Assembly (NCBI GenBank): GCA_951799405.1
Contig: OX637361.1
Coordinates: forward strand, 9,398,170 to 9,462,169
Source: Agapetus fuscipes
Taxonomy: Eukaryota > Arthropoda > Insecta > Trichoptera > Glossosomatidae
Direction: 5' to 3'
DNA length: 64,000 nt
Shown here: positions 43,673 through 54,544 of the stretch, one piece after another
How the letters are laid out: each line of letters opens with the position of its first letter
Position numbering within the stretch: the stretch's first letter is position 1
The notes under the pieces: generated by a model
Told to the model about the DNA's origin: nothing
The model's input: the letters and a program-made list of their open reading frames with translations, nothing else
The model's database searches: none
Program-made: the position numbers and the translations under genes

Positions 43673-43849
43673 ATGGTCCAAAATAATGATTTAAAGAACT
43701 TATTATTCTTAGTGTCAAATGAGTCTTATGCAATCAAAAACGTAGTATCAGTTTTTTTTTTAATTTTTTACATTTATTTTGCATATAACTCAATATTTGC
43801 ACAAATAACAACGACGCTGGTTCAAAGTGATCTGCTGCTACAAGCAAAA

Positions 43850-43990
43850 CTCTATTTCGTCTACCTAGTTCCTATCTCTACATATTTCGCCTACCGAGTT
43901 CCTATCTCTACCTATTTCGTCTACCTAGTTCCTATCTCTACCTATTTCGTCTACCTAGTTCCTATCTCTACCTATTTCGTCTACCTAGAT
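43850..43990. repeat. 30-bp minisatellite
   Basis: About 4.5 copies of a 30-bp unit, CTACCTAGTTCCTATCTCTA plus CCTATTTCGT. Because 30 is divisible by 3, all units share an open frame (YFVYLVPIST). It ends where a SINE-B copy begins. Confidence 0.85.
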
Positions 43991-43997
43991 CCTTCAC

Positions 43998-44487
43998 GCA
44001 CACGTTTGAAAGTCGTTCTCCCCGCAGGGGTCGTATGTGGCGATTCAGAACCTATTTATTTTTACTTGTAAGGAGGCCGTCCTCGCGACAACCACTTCAG
44101 TTGAAGGGGGGGTTTCCCAGCTCCCAGCGAACACATCAAATTTTGCAGACAGGAGCTTTGCGGTGGCCGGGCCGGTTGCCTGGAACAATTTGCCCGTCGG
44201 TGTTCGCGCGAACCAGCCTACCACCACCGAAAAAGACTGAAGACACTGCTTTTCTCCAGAAGCCATGGCGCCCTTGAGATGGTCCTGGGCCATTAAATGG
44301 CGCCACAGGAAAGAAGTCATCCATCATCATCATCCTGAGAGGGCTGGTACTCATTTCTAATGAAAGCTGAGTAAACCTCGCATGTGTTTTATTTTGCGTT
44401 TGAAATAAACCCCGGAGCAGCAGGAAATCGTTTCTAACATCCTCGATGGGATTCGAACTTGATCTCTCGGCGTGGAATACAACAAAG
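43998..44487 (-). mobile_element. SINE-B split by a LINE 3' end
   Basis: Left part CCCCGCAGGGGTCGTATGTGG to GGTTTCCCAGCTCCC (43998-44122). Right part GGGCTGGTACTCATTTC to the diverged head (44341-44487). The insertion lies inside the CCAGCTC..GGGCTGG hairpin. Confidence 0.8.
44123..44340 (+). pseudogene. LINE 3' fragment nested in SINE-B
   Basis: Translation gives FADRSFAVAGPVAWNNLPVG, the L2-like C-terminal block (compare FSSAGPSCWNSLP of the 15140 ORF). Then comes the 3' stem-loop remnant GGCGCCCTTGAGATGG..ATGGCGCC and a (CAT)n tail, CATCATCATCATCC. Confidence 0.75.
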
Positions 44488-44516
44488 CTACACTATATGT
44501 GTAGCTTTGTTGCGTA
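44488..44516. repeat. Hairpin from SINE-B end
   Basis: CAACAAAGCTACACTATATG plus TGTAGCTTTGTTG is almost a perfect palindrome, made from an inverted SINE-B terminus next to the head of the split copy. Confidence 0.6.
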
Positions 44517-45486
44517 TTAAGGGCCCTGTAAACGATCAAATTGTTTGACAAACATTACGTGTTTGTCAAACAATTTGATCGTTTACGGCTTAGTTTGACA
44601 TGTTTGTAAAACAAATTACGAATTTGATGTGTTTGATGGAAATTTGGATTGACCGAATGTTTGAAGCTGTTTGTCAAACAAGTTTGAACGTGTACGACAA
44701 TGTTTGATGTAAGTTATTGATAATCTTTGGGAAGCTGGTATAGATTGGCGCGTGACAGTATATTTTTTTCAATACGAGGACGTATTAATGATGGTAACTC
44801 TTCAAAAGTCTTATGATCCATGCGCACAACGTTTGTGTAGTCTTCTGGGTCAGTCCTTAATATATCTCGTAATAGATTTTCGTTGGTATATTTCTCTCTT
44901 AGCTTTAACCATTCTCGACTCCATCGTCTACATTTTTTCTTCTTAATACACAGAGCTCAACAGTCTATAATAATAATCTATAATCTAAGTTGCAAGGATA
45001 TATTCATTTAAAGCCCTCAGATGTATGCCCACAATCCAACAAGTGTAGTTCGCGCTTACAAATGCTGAATGTGTACTTACAAATAAAATCCAAACCTCAA
45101 ATGAACATAAGCCCCACAACTTTTGCCGACCTTCCCTGAAACAGGGGTGACATTGGCAAAGTGAACCATTTTTTACAGTATGGGTGGTCAGCCTCATACC
45201 AACCTATAAGTCAAGGAATATAATTATTAGCATAATTATTGGAAACCGTTGCACTAATGAATTAAATGCACCTGATTTTACATAGGTAAAAAAAAAAAAA
45301 CAGTCAACGCAAGAAATGCTTTCTCATTCTTCATTGGTACGAGACGTCACACCACGGCCAGGAGCAAACCAAATCTGATGAATTTGTTTGATATCAGGTT
45401 TGATCATCTGCGCTGTTGTTTGATGAAAACTTAGAGTTTGTCAAACATGTTTGTCAAAAAAAAAAGATCGTTTACAGGGCCCTTTA
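44517..45486. mobile_element. PIF/Harbinger-like MITE, 964 bp
   Basis: AGGGCCCTGTAAACGATC at 44520 and its exact inverse ending at 45483 are flanked by TTA (44517-44519, 45484-45486), the TWA-type duplication of PIF/Harbinger. A subterminal palindrome around 44560 (TTTGACAAAC..GTTTGTCAAA) and further TTTGTCAAAC motifs recur. No transposase. A family A copy is nested inside. Confidence 0.85.
44974..45221 (-). repeat. Family A, full length, nested in the MITE
   Basis: TCTATAATCTAAGTTGCAAG to CATACCAACCTATAAGTCAA. Intact CCCTGAAACAGGG hairpin. Confidence 0.9.
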
Positions 45487-45847
45487 TAATATTTACGCCG
45501 TCTAAGTTCGTATACACCAAGCAACATAATATTGACCGCGCGTCATGCGCCTCCACCGCCACGTAACTTTAGTATTATTGCCATAACGTAACATTTGCAA
45601 CAGAGGATGGGTCGCGTCCTTGGTCGGAATGCGAGGTCGTCAACTCGCATACCACATACCTGCCTGGCGCTCTGTAAAAACCGCACTCCACTCGCTTCTA
45701 GGAATCCTCATGGTTCATCATGAAACATACGACCTTTGAATTTTTTCAAAGCCTAAACATTTCAATTTATCATAGATTCTTTGCTTTTGAAAGGAGCAGA
45801 ACTTTCGCTAAACGAACTCCATTTTTTGTGTAATTACATTTAACCTC

Positions 45848-46064
45848 TAAAGCCTAGTTCGGACAAGGCGACTATTTTAGTCGAGTAGCGAGTAATTTAG
45901 CGGTGGGCGGGGCGCTACTCGCCCGTTAAAATATAGTAAAATGTATCGACTCCACTAAATCATTGACTAAACTACTCGACTAATTTTTTGTGGTTCGCAC
46001 ACGTTCAGCCACTAAATCACTCGCTACTCGACTAAAATAGTCGCCTTGTCCGAACTAGCCTTAA
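45848..46064. mobile_element. MITE, 211 bp, 50-bp TIRs, TAA duplication
   Basis: Element 45851-46061. The first 50 bases (AGCCTAGTTCGGACAAGGCG on) match the inverse of the last 50 with two differences. TAA at 45848-45850 and 46062-46064 fits PIF/Harbinger. Confidence 0.9.
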
Positions 46065-46067
46065 GTA

Positions 46068-46318
46068 TCTGTGTTTCTATCCCAATTTAACCTTACCCTT
46101 TTCAAATCCAATATCAATCGCCTTTTCCTCTTAGTGTCTCAAAACAAAGCAACGCAACACAACACACACCACAGCACTGCGCAGCTAACGACCCTGCAAC
46201 TAGATAAGGACAACTGCATCAACATCACCAACACCTCTGCGGTACTACAACAAATGTCATAGACCCCTAGAGTCTCTTGAATCTAGGGAGTTTCCCGCAC
46301 AGGCTTTCTTAAAAAAAA
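46068..46318 (+). mobile_element. SINE-Q 3' module with a different upstream part
   Basis: AACACCTCTGCGGTACTACA to AGGCTTTCTTAAAAAAAAA equals the SINE-Q 3' module. The preceding CTTAGTGTCTCAAAACAAAG..CACTGCGCAGCTAACGACCC also occurs upstream of the modules at 380 and 29485. It may be the partner LINE 3' end. Confidence 0.6.
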
Positions 46319-46385
46319 AGTAAGAGTAAACATCGACCCAAAAAATCATCCATTCGAGAATCAAAACTGTCAATCTTCCGGTCAG

Positions 46386-46699
46386 ACCGGTCCGTAGCTC
46401 AGTGCTAGCACTGCGGACTCTGAATGGGAAGGTTGTGGGTTCGAATTCCGGCGGAGCACAAAAAATATACCATTTATATTTTCAAATTTGCTCTTCGCTG
46501 GGTTGAAAAATTCATAAACCTTTACAATGATCGGTCACTAAAGGTCCATACAGCCTTACAGCAACTGGGTCTTGCTTGAGTATTGGCGCTTTGTAGCGAC
46601 GACCAACCTCGTACACCTCTGTGGCACTACAACAAGTGTCATAGCCCCCTAGAGTCTCTAGAATCTAGGGAGTCTCCCGCACAGGAAGTCTTAAAAAAA
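46386..46699 (+). mobile_element. SINE-Q, full length
   Basis: Head GGTCCGTAGCTCAGTGCTAG, GCGGACTCTGAATGG (a Gln CTG anticodon-loop remnant) and GGGTTCGAATTCC. Then core, 3' module and A tail (46691-46699). Confidence 0.9.
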
Positions 46700-47225
46700 A
46701 GTCTTGGAAAGCGGGTCCTGAGTCTTCAATGGATCTACTCACTAAAAATCATTTATTACTGTGATGTGTGTTCAGTTTTAGCGATTTTTTTAATTAAATT
46801 TGCAAACAATGCACTTTGTCTTAGAGACAATATTATCTTACTGTTATTGTCTGATGACTAACGCGATAAGAATCCGCATAACGCTAAACATTCATATTTT
46901 TCTGAAAAATATTACAATGACTATTTTTTTTTAATTCTTAGTATCAAGATAAACTTACTACTTTTTCCTTGAAGTCTAAAAACTTAAAAGTTTTATTAAG
47001 GTCTGATCATCAGTTTGGTTGATAGCTATGTTGCGTTTAGTACCTGAGGCCTAGAGTTCGGTCCCTGACACGGAAAACGAAACCTGACATCACGCCTCGG
47101 ACAAAAACTAGAAACCAGACAAGACCTGGCAATCGGAAAATGGATATGACAGACTGGAAAGCCGCAGCGGTAAACAGGAGGAGTTGGAGGCGAAGGCTAG
47201 ATATAAGCTGTAAGCGATGAAGAAA
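46700..47225. other. No gene; possible degenerate tRNA-like head near 47018
   Basis: TGGTTGATAGCTATGTTGCG and GAGTTCGGTCCCTGACAC faintly resemble A- and B-boxes of SINE-B. The rest is unassigned. Confidence 0.35.
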
Positions 47226-47300
47226 AGTTCGATCCCTGCTGAGGGTATCAGAAATGCTTTCCCGGTTCTTTATTTGTTTTAACCCTAAAATGAATGAGCT
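47226..47300 (+). mobile_element. SINE-B fragment
   Basis: GTTCGATCCCTGCTGAGGG, TATCAGAAATGCTTTCC and TTTTAACCCTAAAATGAATG follow the SINE-B order from the B-box through the first body part. Confidence 0.6.
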
Positions 47301-47866
47301 CTATGTAACTAAGTACCTTAGCAATAAAATGTTAATTACCTTTTGCCATAGCAACTGCACCGTATGACCTCATCACCTTTCTGATATTTTCAAATGCGCG
47401 GACCTCATTGATGAGACGTGCGAAATAAAATTTAGTTCAAGTTCTTTGCCATAAACTACAGGCGTGCGAAAGCAATCCCAGCCGAAAGCAAATTGCATTA
47501 AATTTTACGTCCGATCTCACGATATTTCATTGTCGATAAAAACATACAGAAATCTGTCAATTCAGAGTCCTTCGTGGACCAATGTATCAGGTTTTGAAAT
47601 TTTGAGTCTTACGCTGTGTATCATGTACAAGTTAAAAAAAAGTCCACGGTTTTTCTTCTCCTTTCTTGCCAATTGGTGACTCGCACATCGTGCAACTTCA
47701 TGTTTATGTTTCTAATTCGTCAAATGAAGAAATAAATAAAAGTAAGTACAGATTAGTTTAATTAACGTCAGACTTTGAATAACACTTCAGTGCTTTACTC
47801 GATATATATATTATCTTATAGTCGTAGAAGAGGAAATGACTAAGTAAGTTTTTTTTACAAAATGGA
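47301..47866. other. No feature seen
   Basis: A 71-codon frame at 47464-47679 lacks recognisable motifs. No repeats found. Confidence 0.45.
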
Positions 47867-48120
47867 ATTCCTTGACTTATAGGTTGGTATGCGGCTGACC
47901 ACCCATGCTGTAAAAATGGTTCAATTTGTCAATGTCACCCCTGTTTCAGGGAAGGACGGCAAGAGTTGCAGGGTGTATTTCAATTTGAGATTTGGTTTTT
48001 ATGTTGTAGGTTCACATGAGGCATGTGCAAGCGCGAACTTGTACGTGTCTGGTTGTGGGAATGCATGTAATGTGAATCTCCAATGTAACATCTTTGCAAC
48101 TTAGATTAGATTAGGTTAGA
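47867..48120 (+). repeat. Family A, full length
   Basis: TTCCTTGACTTATAGGTTGG to TTGCAACTTAGATTAGATTAGG. Tail (TTAGA)n with one TTAGG. Confidence 0.9.
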
Positions 48121-48192
48121 ATGACACATCATGTATTTTATAATGTTCTAATTGTATAAAGGCCTGGAAAAAATTAAGTGTCTTGAAAGTTG

Positions 48193-48300
48193 AAAGGAAG
48201 AATCGATAGCTCAGTAGGTAGACCTCTTGCATTCAATGCCAGTGGGCTAGGGTTCGATCTGCTCCAAGGGTGTCATCTAGGGTGTGAAATTTGAAGGAAA
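48193..48300 (+). mobile_element. SINE-B head fragment
   Basis: ATCGATAGCTCAGTAGGTAG (A-box), GGTTCGATCTGCTCC (B-box) and GGGTGTCATC. The body is absent. Confidence 0.6.
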
Positions 48301-48457
48301 TTATTGGTTATTGCATTTCGAATATAAACAGCTATGAATTGAATGCCAAAAAGTTAAAGGAAAAAAATCATGGAACGTCTCTCCTCAAATTGCTATCGTG
48401 AACATTTAAATAATTTATTGTTACGAATCTAATTGTGCAATGCTCTAGCGTTTTCGA

Positions 48458-48662
48458 CCTTTGTATGAGGCTGACTCCCCGTACTGTAAAGACTTGGTTC
48501 ATATTTGACAATGCCACCCCGGTTTCAGGGAAAGGCGGCTGGAGTTGCAAAGTTTATTTTCATTTGAGATTTACTTTATTTTGTTTGTACACATGCACGT
48601 GGGTATACATTAAATATCAGCCTTAAGTGTCAGTATATTTTTACAAGTAAGATTATAGAGCC
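48458..48662 (+). repeat. Family A, diverged and shortened
   Basis: TTTGTATGAGGCTGACTCCC to TTTTACAAGTAAGATTATAG. The CCCGGTTTCAGGG hairpin is modified and the middle palindrome reduced. Confidence 0.7.
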
Positions 48663-49140
48663 ATAGCCTTATCAATTACTCAGCAGCACTGGCTTTTTAA
48701 ATTCGTATTTGTAATCTGAATTTCCACTTCGTAAATGTGCTGCACACTTCAAAAAAAATATTTCAATTGTTGTTGGTCACTTCTGTCTGTACGCAGACGC
48801 TATATTTGTGCAAAATTTCGTCGATATCATATCTGCGCGAGATGACTCCGCTGTGGGAAAACCCGTTCTCGTGTTTATCATTTGATTCCTAACATCCTCC
48901 ACAACGTGACCCCAAGCTGTGTTCTAAAAATTGCCGGGGAATTCTCAATCGGCATAATTCACGTCCGCCTAACACGTGGGTGTGTTTTTATTTTTAAACC
49001 ACCATCTTGATGACATCTTAAATTCACCGTTACAATTATGTTTTGACTTGGATTTTGTACATTTACAATTTTGCATCTATGTTATGTACGAATATGTACA
49101 TGACATTGTCTTCAATCTATAAAATATAATGTTTGCACAT
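48663..49140. other. No feature seen
   Basis: Mixed AT-rich sequence without recognised frames or repeats. Confidence 0.45.
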
Positions 49141-49144
49141 GTAT

Positions 49145-49530
49145 ATTCTCTTCTTCTTCTTCTTACGCAGCCATCTCCGTCCACTGCTGGACATAGGCCT
49201 CCCCCATATCTCTCCGTCCACCTCTGTCTTGCGCTTTCTGAATCCAGTCTCCAGCAAGCCTTTTTCTATCATCAGACCATCTCATTGAAGTTCTCCCTCT
49301 GCTTCTTTTATCTTCCAGATGTCTCTACTCTACCAATCTCTTCGTCCATCTCTGGTCATTGGTTCTGGCAACATGCCCCGCAAAGGACCATTTTAGCTTT
49401 GTCATTCTCTCTACGACATCGGTTACTCTCGACCTTATCCGTAGCCCTGTATTCCTTATTCTGTCGGAGAGTCTTACGTGTAGCATAACTCCTTCGTGTT
49501 TTCTTTGTTCTACACGGAGTTTCTTTATCG
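49145..49530 (-). pseudogene. RTE-like LINE C-terminal relic with (GAA)n end
   Basis: The minus strand reads VVERMTKLKWSFAGHVARTN, an in-frame stop, RGRTSMRWSDDRKRLAGDWI, then MGEAYVQQWTEMAA and a stop before GAAGAAGAAGAAGA. The WxGHVxR, GRxxxRWxDD and EAYVQQW blocks are classical RTE-type C-terminal sequence. Confidence 0.85.
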
Positions 49531-50334
49531 TACTCGTATTTTCATCAGTATATTTTCTGTATAATCTCTATGAACTCTTAAACCGCTCATTCGATTTTGA
49601 TGATTTTTTTAGGAAACATGTAAAATATTATTGGGATAATTTCTGTCATGTTTGGTGTCGATCGAATGTAAAATCATTACCTATTAACGATTTACTATGA
49701 ACACCGTCGCGTCGGTGGGAAACCTCTGAAACCACCCGACAGAAGACCACATCTAGATCAAGAATTAATAAATAAACCTTCGGTATGATTAGTTCATAAT
49801 GATGAAATGATGAAGCAACGCCCTTTTTCTATTTTAGCAAACTGAGTCACAGTAACGCATGACTGGGTATAGCTTTTGTATAATATGTAGGTAGGTATAA
49901 GGATATTTTTTTACATGACTTATGCATAGGTATCATATGCATAAAAAATAATTTTCATGTGAATTAGTTGTGTTATAAAATAATTCTCAATATTTTATTA
50001 GTTAACCTATAAAATCGTGTGCTTCCTTATAGCTTTCGCATAACTAGAAAACACTAAAAACTACCTTATTTAGCGAAAACATAAGTTAAAAGTATATTGT
50101 TATGTATAAAAATGAATGTAGGTATGTTCCTTATAGACTCCTATACTACGCAACCGATTTTAATCGAATTTTCACGAACATGTAAAATATTCTCGGAATG
50201 GTGCCTGTGAATTTTAATCTCGATCGGATTACGTAAAATGAAATTTGGCCCTGTTTTTGGCGTAAGGCTTCTTTTTTTACCTGCGTAAAAAAATTCAGAA
50301 ATCCAAATAGTGTAGTCAAACACGCAGGGTACTG
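49531..50334. other. No feature seen
   Basis: AT-rich. Short frames without motifs. Confidence 0.45.
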
Positions 50335-50425
50335 TAACTGTAACTCTATCGTATTCCGACAGGGGTGGTCAGAGCCTCTGCAGAGGTGCATCAGTTTCTT
50401 CATATTCCATAGTTTGTAAATTTTT
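50335..50425 (-). pseudogene. LINE C-terminal relic (CKDRKKWR family)
   Basis: The minus frame MKKLMHLCRGSDHPCRNTIE aligns with KKWRQLCRGSGHP at 51300, followed by ACAGTTACAGTTACAG-like text in both. Short 3' remnant. Confidence 0.6.
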
Positions 50426-51299
50426 AAAGTGTCGTATAAAGAAAAATGTAGATTTGATTGTTTTTTCATCCATTACGGTTCATTTTAAGTTTCACCAATA
50501 AAGACTTTTTCTTTTGAACAAACTGAAGAGTTGAATTGTTAATGTAGCTTTTTGTCTCTCCGCCAAGAGTGGACAGCATTTCTGCACCGTAGTCTTTATT
50601 CTGTTTTATCCTGCCATTCAACCCTCCATAATTTTTGCAAACATTTCTTCTATTCCTTATGCGCTCTGAGTACCCCATTCTTTTCGAATTAAGCTTGTCT
50701 AATCGAGCCATTCTTTCGTCGACCTTCTTACTGCATAAAAAAGTAAATACCTGTCTAATTTAAAAGTCATGTCTCTGTTTAATTTCTTTGAATTACTATT
50801 AAAGAAAAAAACTTATTTTCACCTTCAAATTACTCACACGTAACCTTAAAATTCCAAACTTTTATTGGCGCCATCTTTATTCTCGGTAGACGATGATTAA
50901 ATTTCCATTAAAAGGCGCGAATTTCTTTGTAGAATCAAATCTCAGAAGTAGCCACAATGTCATCAATACCGTTAATCAGTGGCCATTCGAGAACCGTGAT
51001 CCATTGACCTCAAATCGATGGATTTTCAGTTGTTCTCTACGCTGGTTGTATGGAGGAAGACGTCGGTGAAGCCTTGACCTTATCGGGGTATTATAAACTA
51101 TTACAAAATACCAAAGCATGCATGTGTTTTGTAAAGATGAGCGTACAGGGATTTTTCCTTGTACAACTTGGCTCTTTTGTTTACGTTGAGCTTTATATCG
51201 AGTTGAATATAATATAAGGTAGAGAATCAAAATGGCTACATCATTCAAGTTGAGAGAATGAAAATATAAGGTAGGGACACAAGATGGCTATATCTCACA
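50426..51299. other. No feature seen
   Basis: Frames at 50466-50711 and 50976-51248 (minus) show no motif. Nothing else recognised. Confidence 0.4.
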
Positions 51300-51420
51300 C
51301 GTAATAACTGTAACTGTAACTCTGTCGCCATTAAGCTAGGGGTGGCCAGAGCCTCTGCAGAGCTGCCTCCATTTCTTCCTGTCCTTGCATACCCATTTCA
51401 ATTCATTCATATCCATCTTA
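51300..51420 (-). pseudogene. LINE C-terminal relic (CKDRKKWR family)
   Basis: Minus frame CKDRKKWRQLCRGSGHP, stop, then GTTACAGTTACAGTTA. Nearly the same end as 50335 and 30352. Confidence 0.65.
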
Positions 51421-51452
51421 TATAGTACCGCTGTTTAGTGACACTACATTTA
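51421..51452 (-). mobile_element. L2-like 3' hairpin remnant
   Basis: Minus strand TAGTGTCACTAAACAGCGGT matches the LINE 3' stem-loop (TAGTGCCACTAAACGGCGCT) of the 15058 element. It is adjacent to the preceding relic. Confidence 0.5.
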
Positions 51453-51939
51453 TAATTTTGTAAACCCAAAAAAAACGTTCGTATCTATTTTGAGAGACAA
51501 CGAAAATTTGATATATTTTTTCTTAAGTCTATTGAATTTTATTAAGTCTATTGTTTTGTGCGAGACACATTCTGCCGCCTGCATTCAAAACCATAATACC
51601 TAAACTTTGAAGTGATCTTGCGTGTGCGGTCCTCTTAATATTATTCTAGAAGATCATTTGATAAATGATATTTTGATTCTGCATCAGTCAAAGTTTTTTT
51701 TCTAAGTAAATTGCATTAAAAAAATATATAATATGCAAGTTTCCAGTGACGTCTTGTTGTTATTGTGTGTATATTTTTACTTACACGATCTAGGGGAGTT
51801 CACGCAATGGTTTATAATTGGGGTACTGAATCTAAATGGAAAAATATGATATGTACAGATATTTATCCTTGGAATCTTGTTAAAAAATCAAATGAAATAT
51901 TTCGCAAATGCTATAGAAAAGTTTTAAGTAAGTATTGCA

Positions 51940-52260
51940 GCTCCTTTCTACATCCAAGAGCTGATTGTCTCAAAAGTCGTGGGCTCAAGGGAGCAAACAC
52001 TAAGATCAGCAGAGAACGGAGCAGAAACCCTGCTAAATGAACCTATAAGGAAAATTGACACTGTTTTCGGAGACTGTGCTTTTGCGGTGGCCGGCCCTGC
52101 GACCTGGAATCAACTGCCACCAGAAATCCGGAGGTCTAGGACGATTGAGGAGCTAAAGAGGAGGATGAAGGCACACTTTTTCGCCCAGTAAAATACTAAG
52201 CGCCCTTGAAGTGACATTGAGTTACGAAACGGCGCTGATTAAGAAATCATCATTAAATCA
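51940..52260 (+). pseudogene. L2-like LINE C-terminus and 3' UTR
   Basis: The frame reads REQTLRSAENGAETLL, then FGDCAFAVAGPATWNQLPPE and EELKRRMKAHFFAQ, stop at 52191. AAGCGCCCTTGAAGTGACAT..AAACGGCGCT follows (52197-52240), the family 3' stem-loop, then CATCATTAAATCA. Upstream RT not present. Confidence 0.75.
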
Positions 52261-52574
52261 CATGCTTGTTACACGTGCTATTGTCAACTTAATATGATTC
52301 AAATACTGCACGATCTTTTAAGCCGAGATTATCCTGTTAAAACAGTTACTATATGCTATTTGTTTATTAACTTCTCTCTCTTGCGACTATAAATTCCAGA
52401 GTTAATTACTTACCGATGTGTAATATTAATTACATTATTGTAATTTGTCATAAAACAATAATTACATTGTATATTCTTGGCATTATAAATTACATCGTAA
52501 AGCGGTAATTTTCTAACGTTATGACAGTATTTCTTGTACAGATTAAAAAAAAAAATTAATGTTATTTCATAAAT
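52261..52574. other. No feature seen
   Basis: AT-rich with TTACAT/ATTAC words. No unit recognised. Confidence 0.45.
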
Positions 52575-52826
52575 AAATTCCTTGACTTATAGGTTGGTAT
52601 GAGGCTGATCACCCGTGCTTTTAAAAAAAATGTTTCACTTTGCCAATGTCACTTCTGTGTCAGGGAAGGTCTGCAAAAATTGTAGTTGATTTTTTTTCAT
52701 TTGAGGTTTTGTTTTCAATACACATGCAGCATTTGTAAGCACGAACTTATACGTGTCTGTTTGTGGGCATGCATTTAGTATTAATTTTTAATGTAAATAT
52801 ATCTTTGCAACTTAGATCAATGATTA
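52575..52826 (+). repeat. Family A, full length
   Basis: TTCCTTGACTTATAGGTTGG to TTGCAACTTAGATCAATG. First hairpin mutated (CTGTGTCAGGG). Confidence 0.85.
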
Positions 52827-52934
52827 CATAAAAGGCAATCCTAAACAAGGGTCTCCGAGCTTTTCAACCTTAGTACCGCAGTGATAAACTAAAGTACCTA
52901 CTCCAAGGTCCAAAACTTGCTGTAAATGAGGTGA

Positions 52935-53190
52935 AATCTATAATCTAAGTTGCAGCAATATACTAATATTAATTAGGATTCATATAAAAATTTAGGATTT
53001 ACATATATTATTTGTATGCACACAAGTAGACATGAATAAGTTCGCGCTTACAAATGCCACCTGTGTACTTAAAATATAAAAACAAAAATTTCAAATAAAC
53101 ATAAGCCCTTGCTGACCTTCCCTGAAACAGGGCTGTCATTGGCAAAGTAAACCATTTTGTACGGTATGGGTGGTCAGCATCATATATTTT
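52935..53190 (-). repeat. Family A
   Basis: TCTATAATCTAAGTTGCAGC to GTACGGTATGGGTGGTCAGC. Lies head-on to the 52575 copy, with ~110 bp between them. Confidence 0.85.
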
Positions 53191-53289
53191 TTCTTTTCAC
53201 ACGGTCGAGGTGAGTTGATGTAAGTGTCTTATACTCAGGGTACCAAGTGAAAATTTGAAGAAAGATTATCCTTAATTTTAATCTATCTT

Positions 53290-53526
53290 TCTATAATCTA
53301 AGCTGCAAAGATATGTTAACAATTAAGGCTCACATTAAATGCATACCCACAGACAGGCACATGCAAGTTCGCGCCTACACATTCTGCATGTGTTCACACA
53401 AATAAGCAAAACCTCACATGAACATAAACCTTGCAACTCCTGCCGCCTTTCCCTGAAACCGGGGTGGTATTGGCAAAAGTGACCCAATTTTTACAGCACG
53501 GGGGGTAAGCCTCATACCAACCTAGT
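53290..53526 (-). repeat. Family A
   Basis: TCTATAATCTAAGCTGCAAA to CCTCATACCAACCTAGTATG. The CCCTGAAACCGGGG hairpin variant is shared with the 48458 and 62535 copies. Confidence 0.85.
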
Positions 53527-53759
53527 ATGAGCTAATTTTCCTGGCAAAATGCCACCTTAATAATTCGATAGTAAATAATGAATTACTTACGTTTGTTAAT
53601 CTCCTTTTATGCGCGAATCTTCTACTCTTTTCGTGTAGTCAATTCTTCTTCTTCTTTGCACTTTCTCACAATCCTCATACCAAACCGTCAACTGTACAAC
53701 ATTAAAATTAATATATTTACTATATCACACGTTATACTCGTTTTTTTTTCAGTTAATAG

Positions 53760-54050
53760 AAAAAGTTTTTCAGTTTTCGGAATTTGCACAAAAAATATTC
53801 GAGAATCACCGTTGTTAATACATTTCAATTTTGAATGGAACACAAATATTTTAAATTCGTTTTTTTTATTGTGTTCGAAATTCAAAAGTTCGTTATTTTA
53901 TTCAAGTTTTTCAATATTCGGATATTGCACCAAAACAATCGAAAAGCACCGGCATTCAAATATTCAAATTCAGAATAGAACACACGTATTAAAATTTCGA
54001 AAGTTTTTTTTTTTATTAAGTTGTTCGAAATTCAAATGTTTTTTTTCCGT
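53760..54050 (+). repeat. Diverged ~140-bp tandem duplication
   Basis: AAGTTTTTCAGTTTTCGGAATTTGCAC.. and AAGTTTTTCAATATTCGGATATTGCAC.. each end in GTTCGAAATTCAAA. The 159-codon frame (53578-54057) merely spans them. Confidence 0.6.
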
Positions 54051-54540
54051 AATTTAGATTTGTTTACACTGCGCGCTTTAGTACCGATGATTTTTTTCTC
54101 GTTGCATCACCGTAGTAATAATGTTGATAGTATTTTTTGTGACTTGTCGCTTTGGTGCACGTTTTGTGACTGACCCCAAGAGTGGTGGACATTAGTCGTG
54201 TGACTTATGGACGAGTCGACCAAGTGACCATCGGTCACAAAGTGGGGTTGAAGAATGGAAAGCATGGTCAAAGTAAAAATGGCATCTTGGCTATGGATGA
54301 AAATGCGCATTGTTAGGGAATCATGTACAACAAAAATGAATTCAATACGTATGTTTCAGATGTATTTTATAAAAAAAAAGCTCTTCTGAGCTTTCGGAAT
54401 TAGCTTAAGTTACAAATATTTAGGGGGTTAATTAAAAAAGTAACTTTTGTGATAATTAAATCAATCAGAATTAATTATTTCAAAGAGTTATCTTCAATTT
54501 TGTAAATTGCATATTTTTTATGAGTCATCTTATTCTTTTT
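54051..54540. other. No feature seen
   Basis: No recognised coding or repeat sequence. Confidence 0.45.
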
Positions 54541-54544
54541 CGTC

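Noticed and set aside
43850..43990. CRISPR-like array
   Set aside because: Direct 30-bp tandem units without spacers in a eukaryotic genome.
43664..44071. 135-codon frame with a decapeptide repeat as a secreted or membrane repeat protein
   Set aside because: The repeat is a 30-bp DNA minisatellite and the frame ends within SINE-B sequence.
46386..46460. Candidate functional tRNA-Gln gene
   Set aside because: The acceptor stem does not close and the anticodon stem is disrupted. The sequence continues into the SINE core found in other copies.
53578..54057. 159-codon open frame
   Set aside because: It spans a diverged ~140-bp AT-rich tandem duplication. The peptide is low-complexity Phe/Lys/Asn without a domain.
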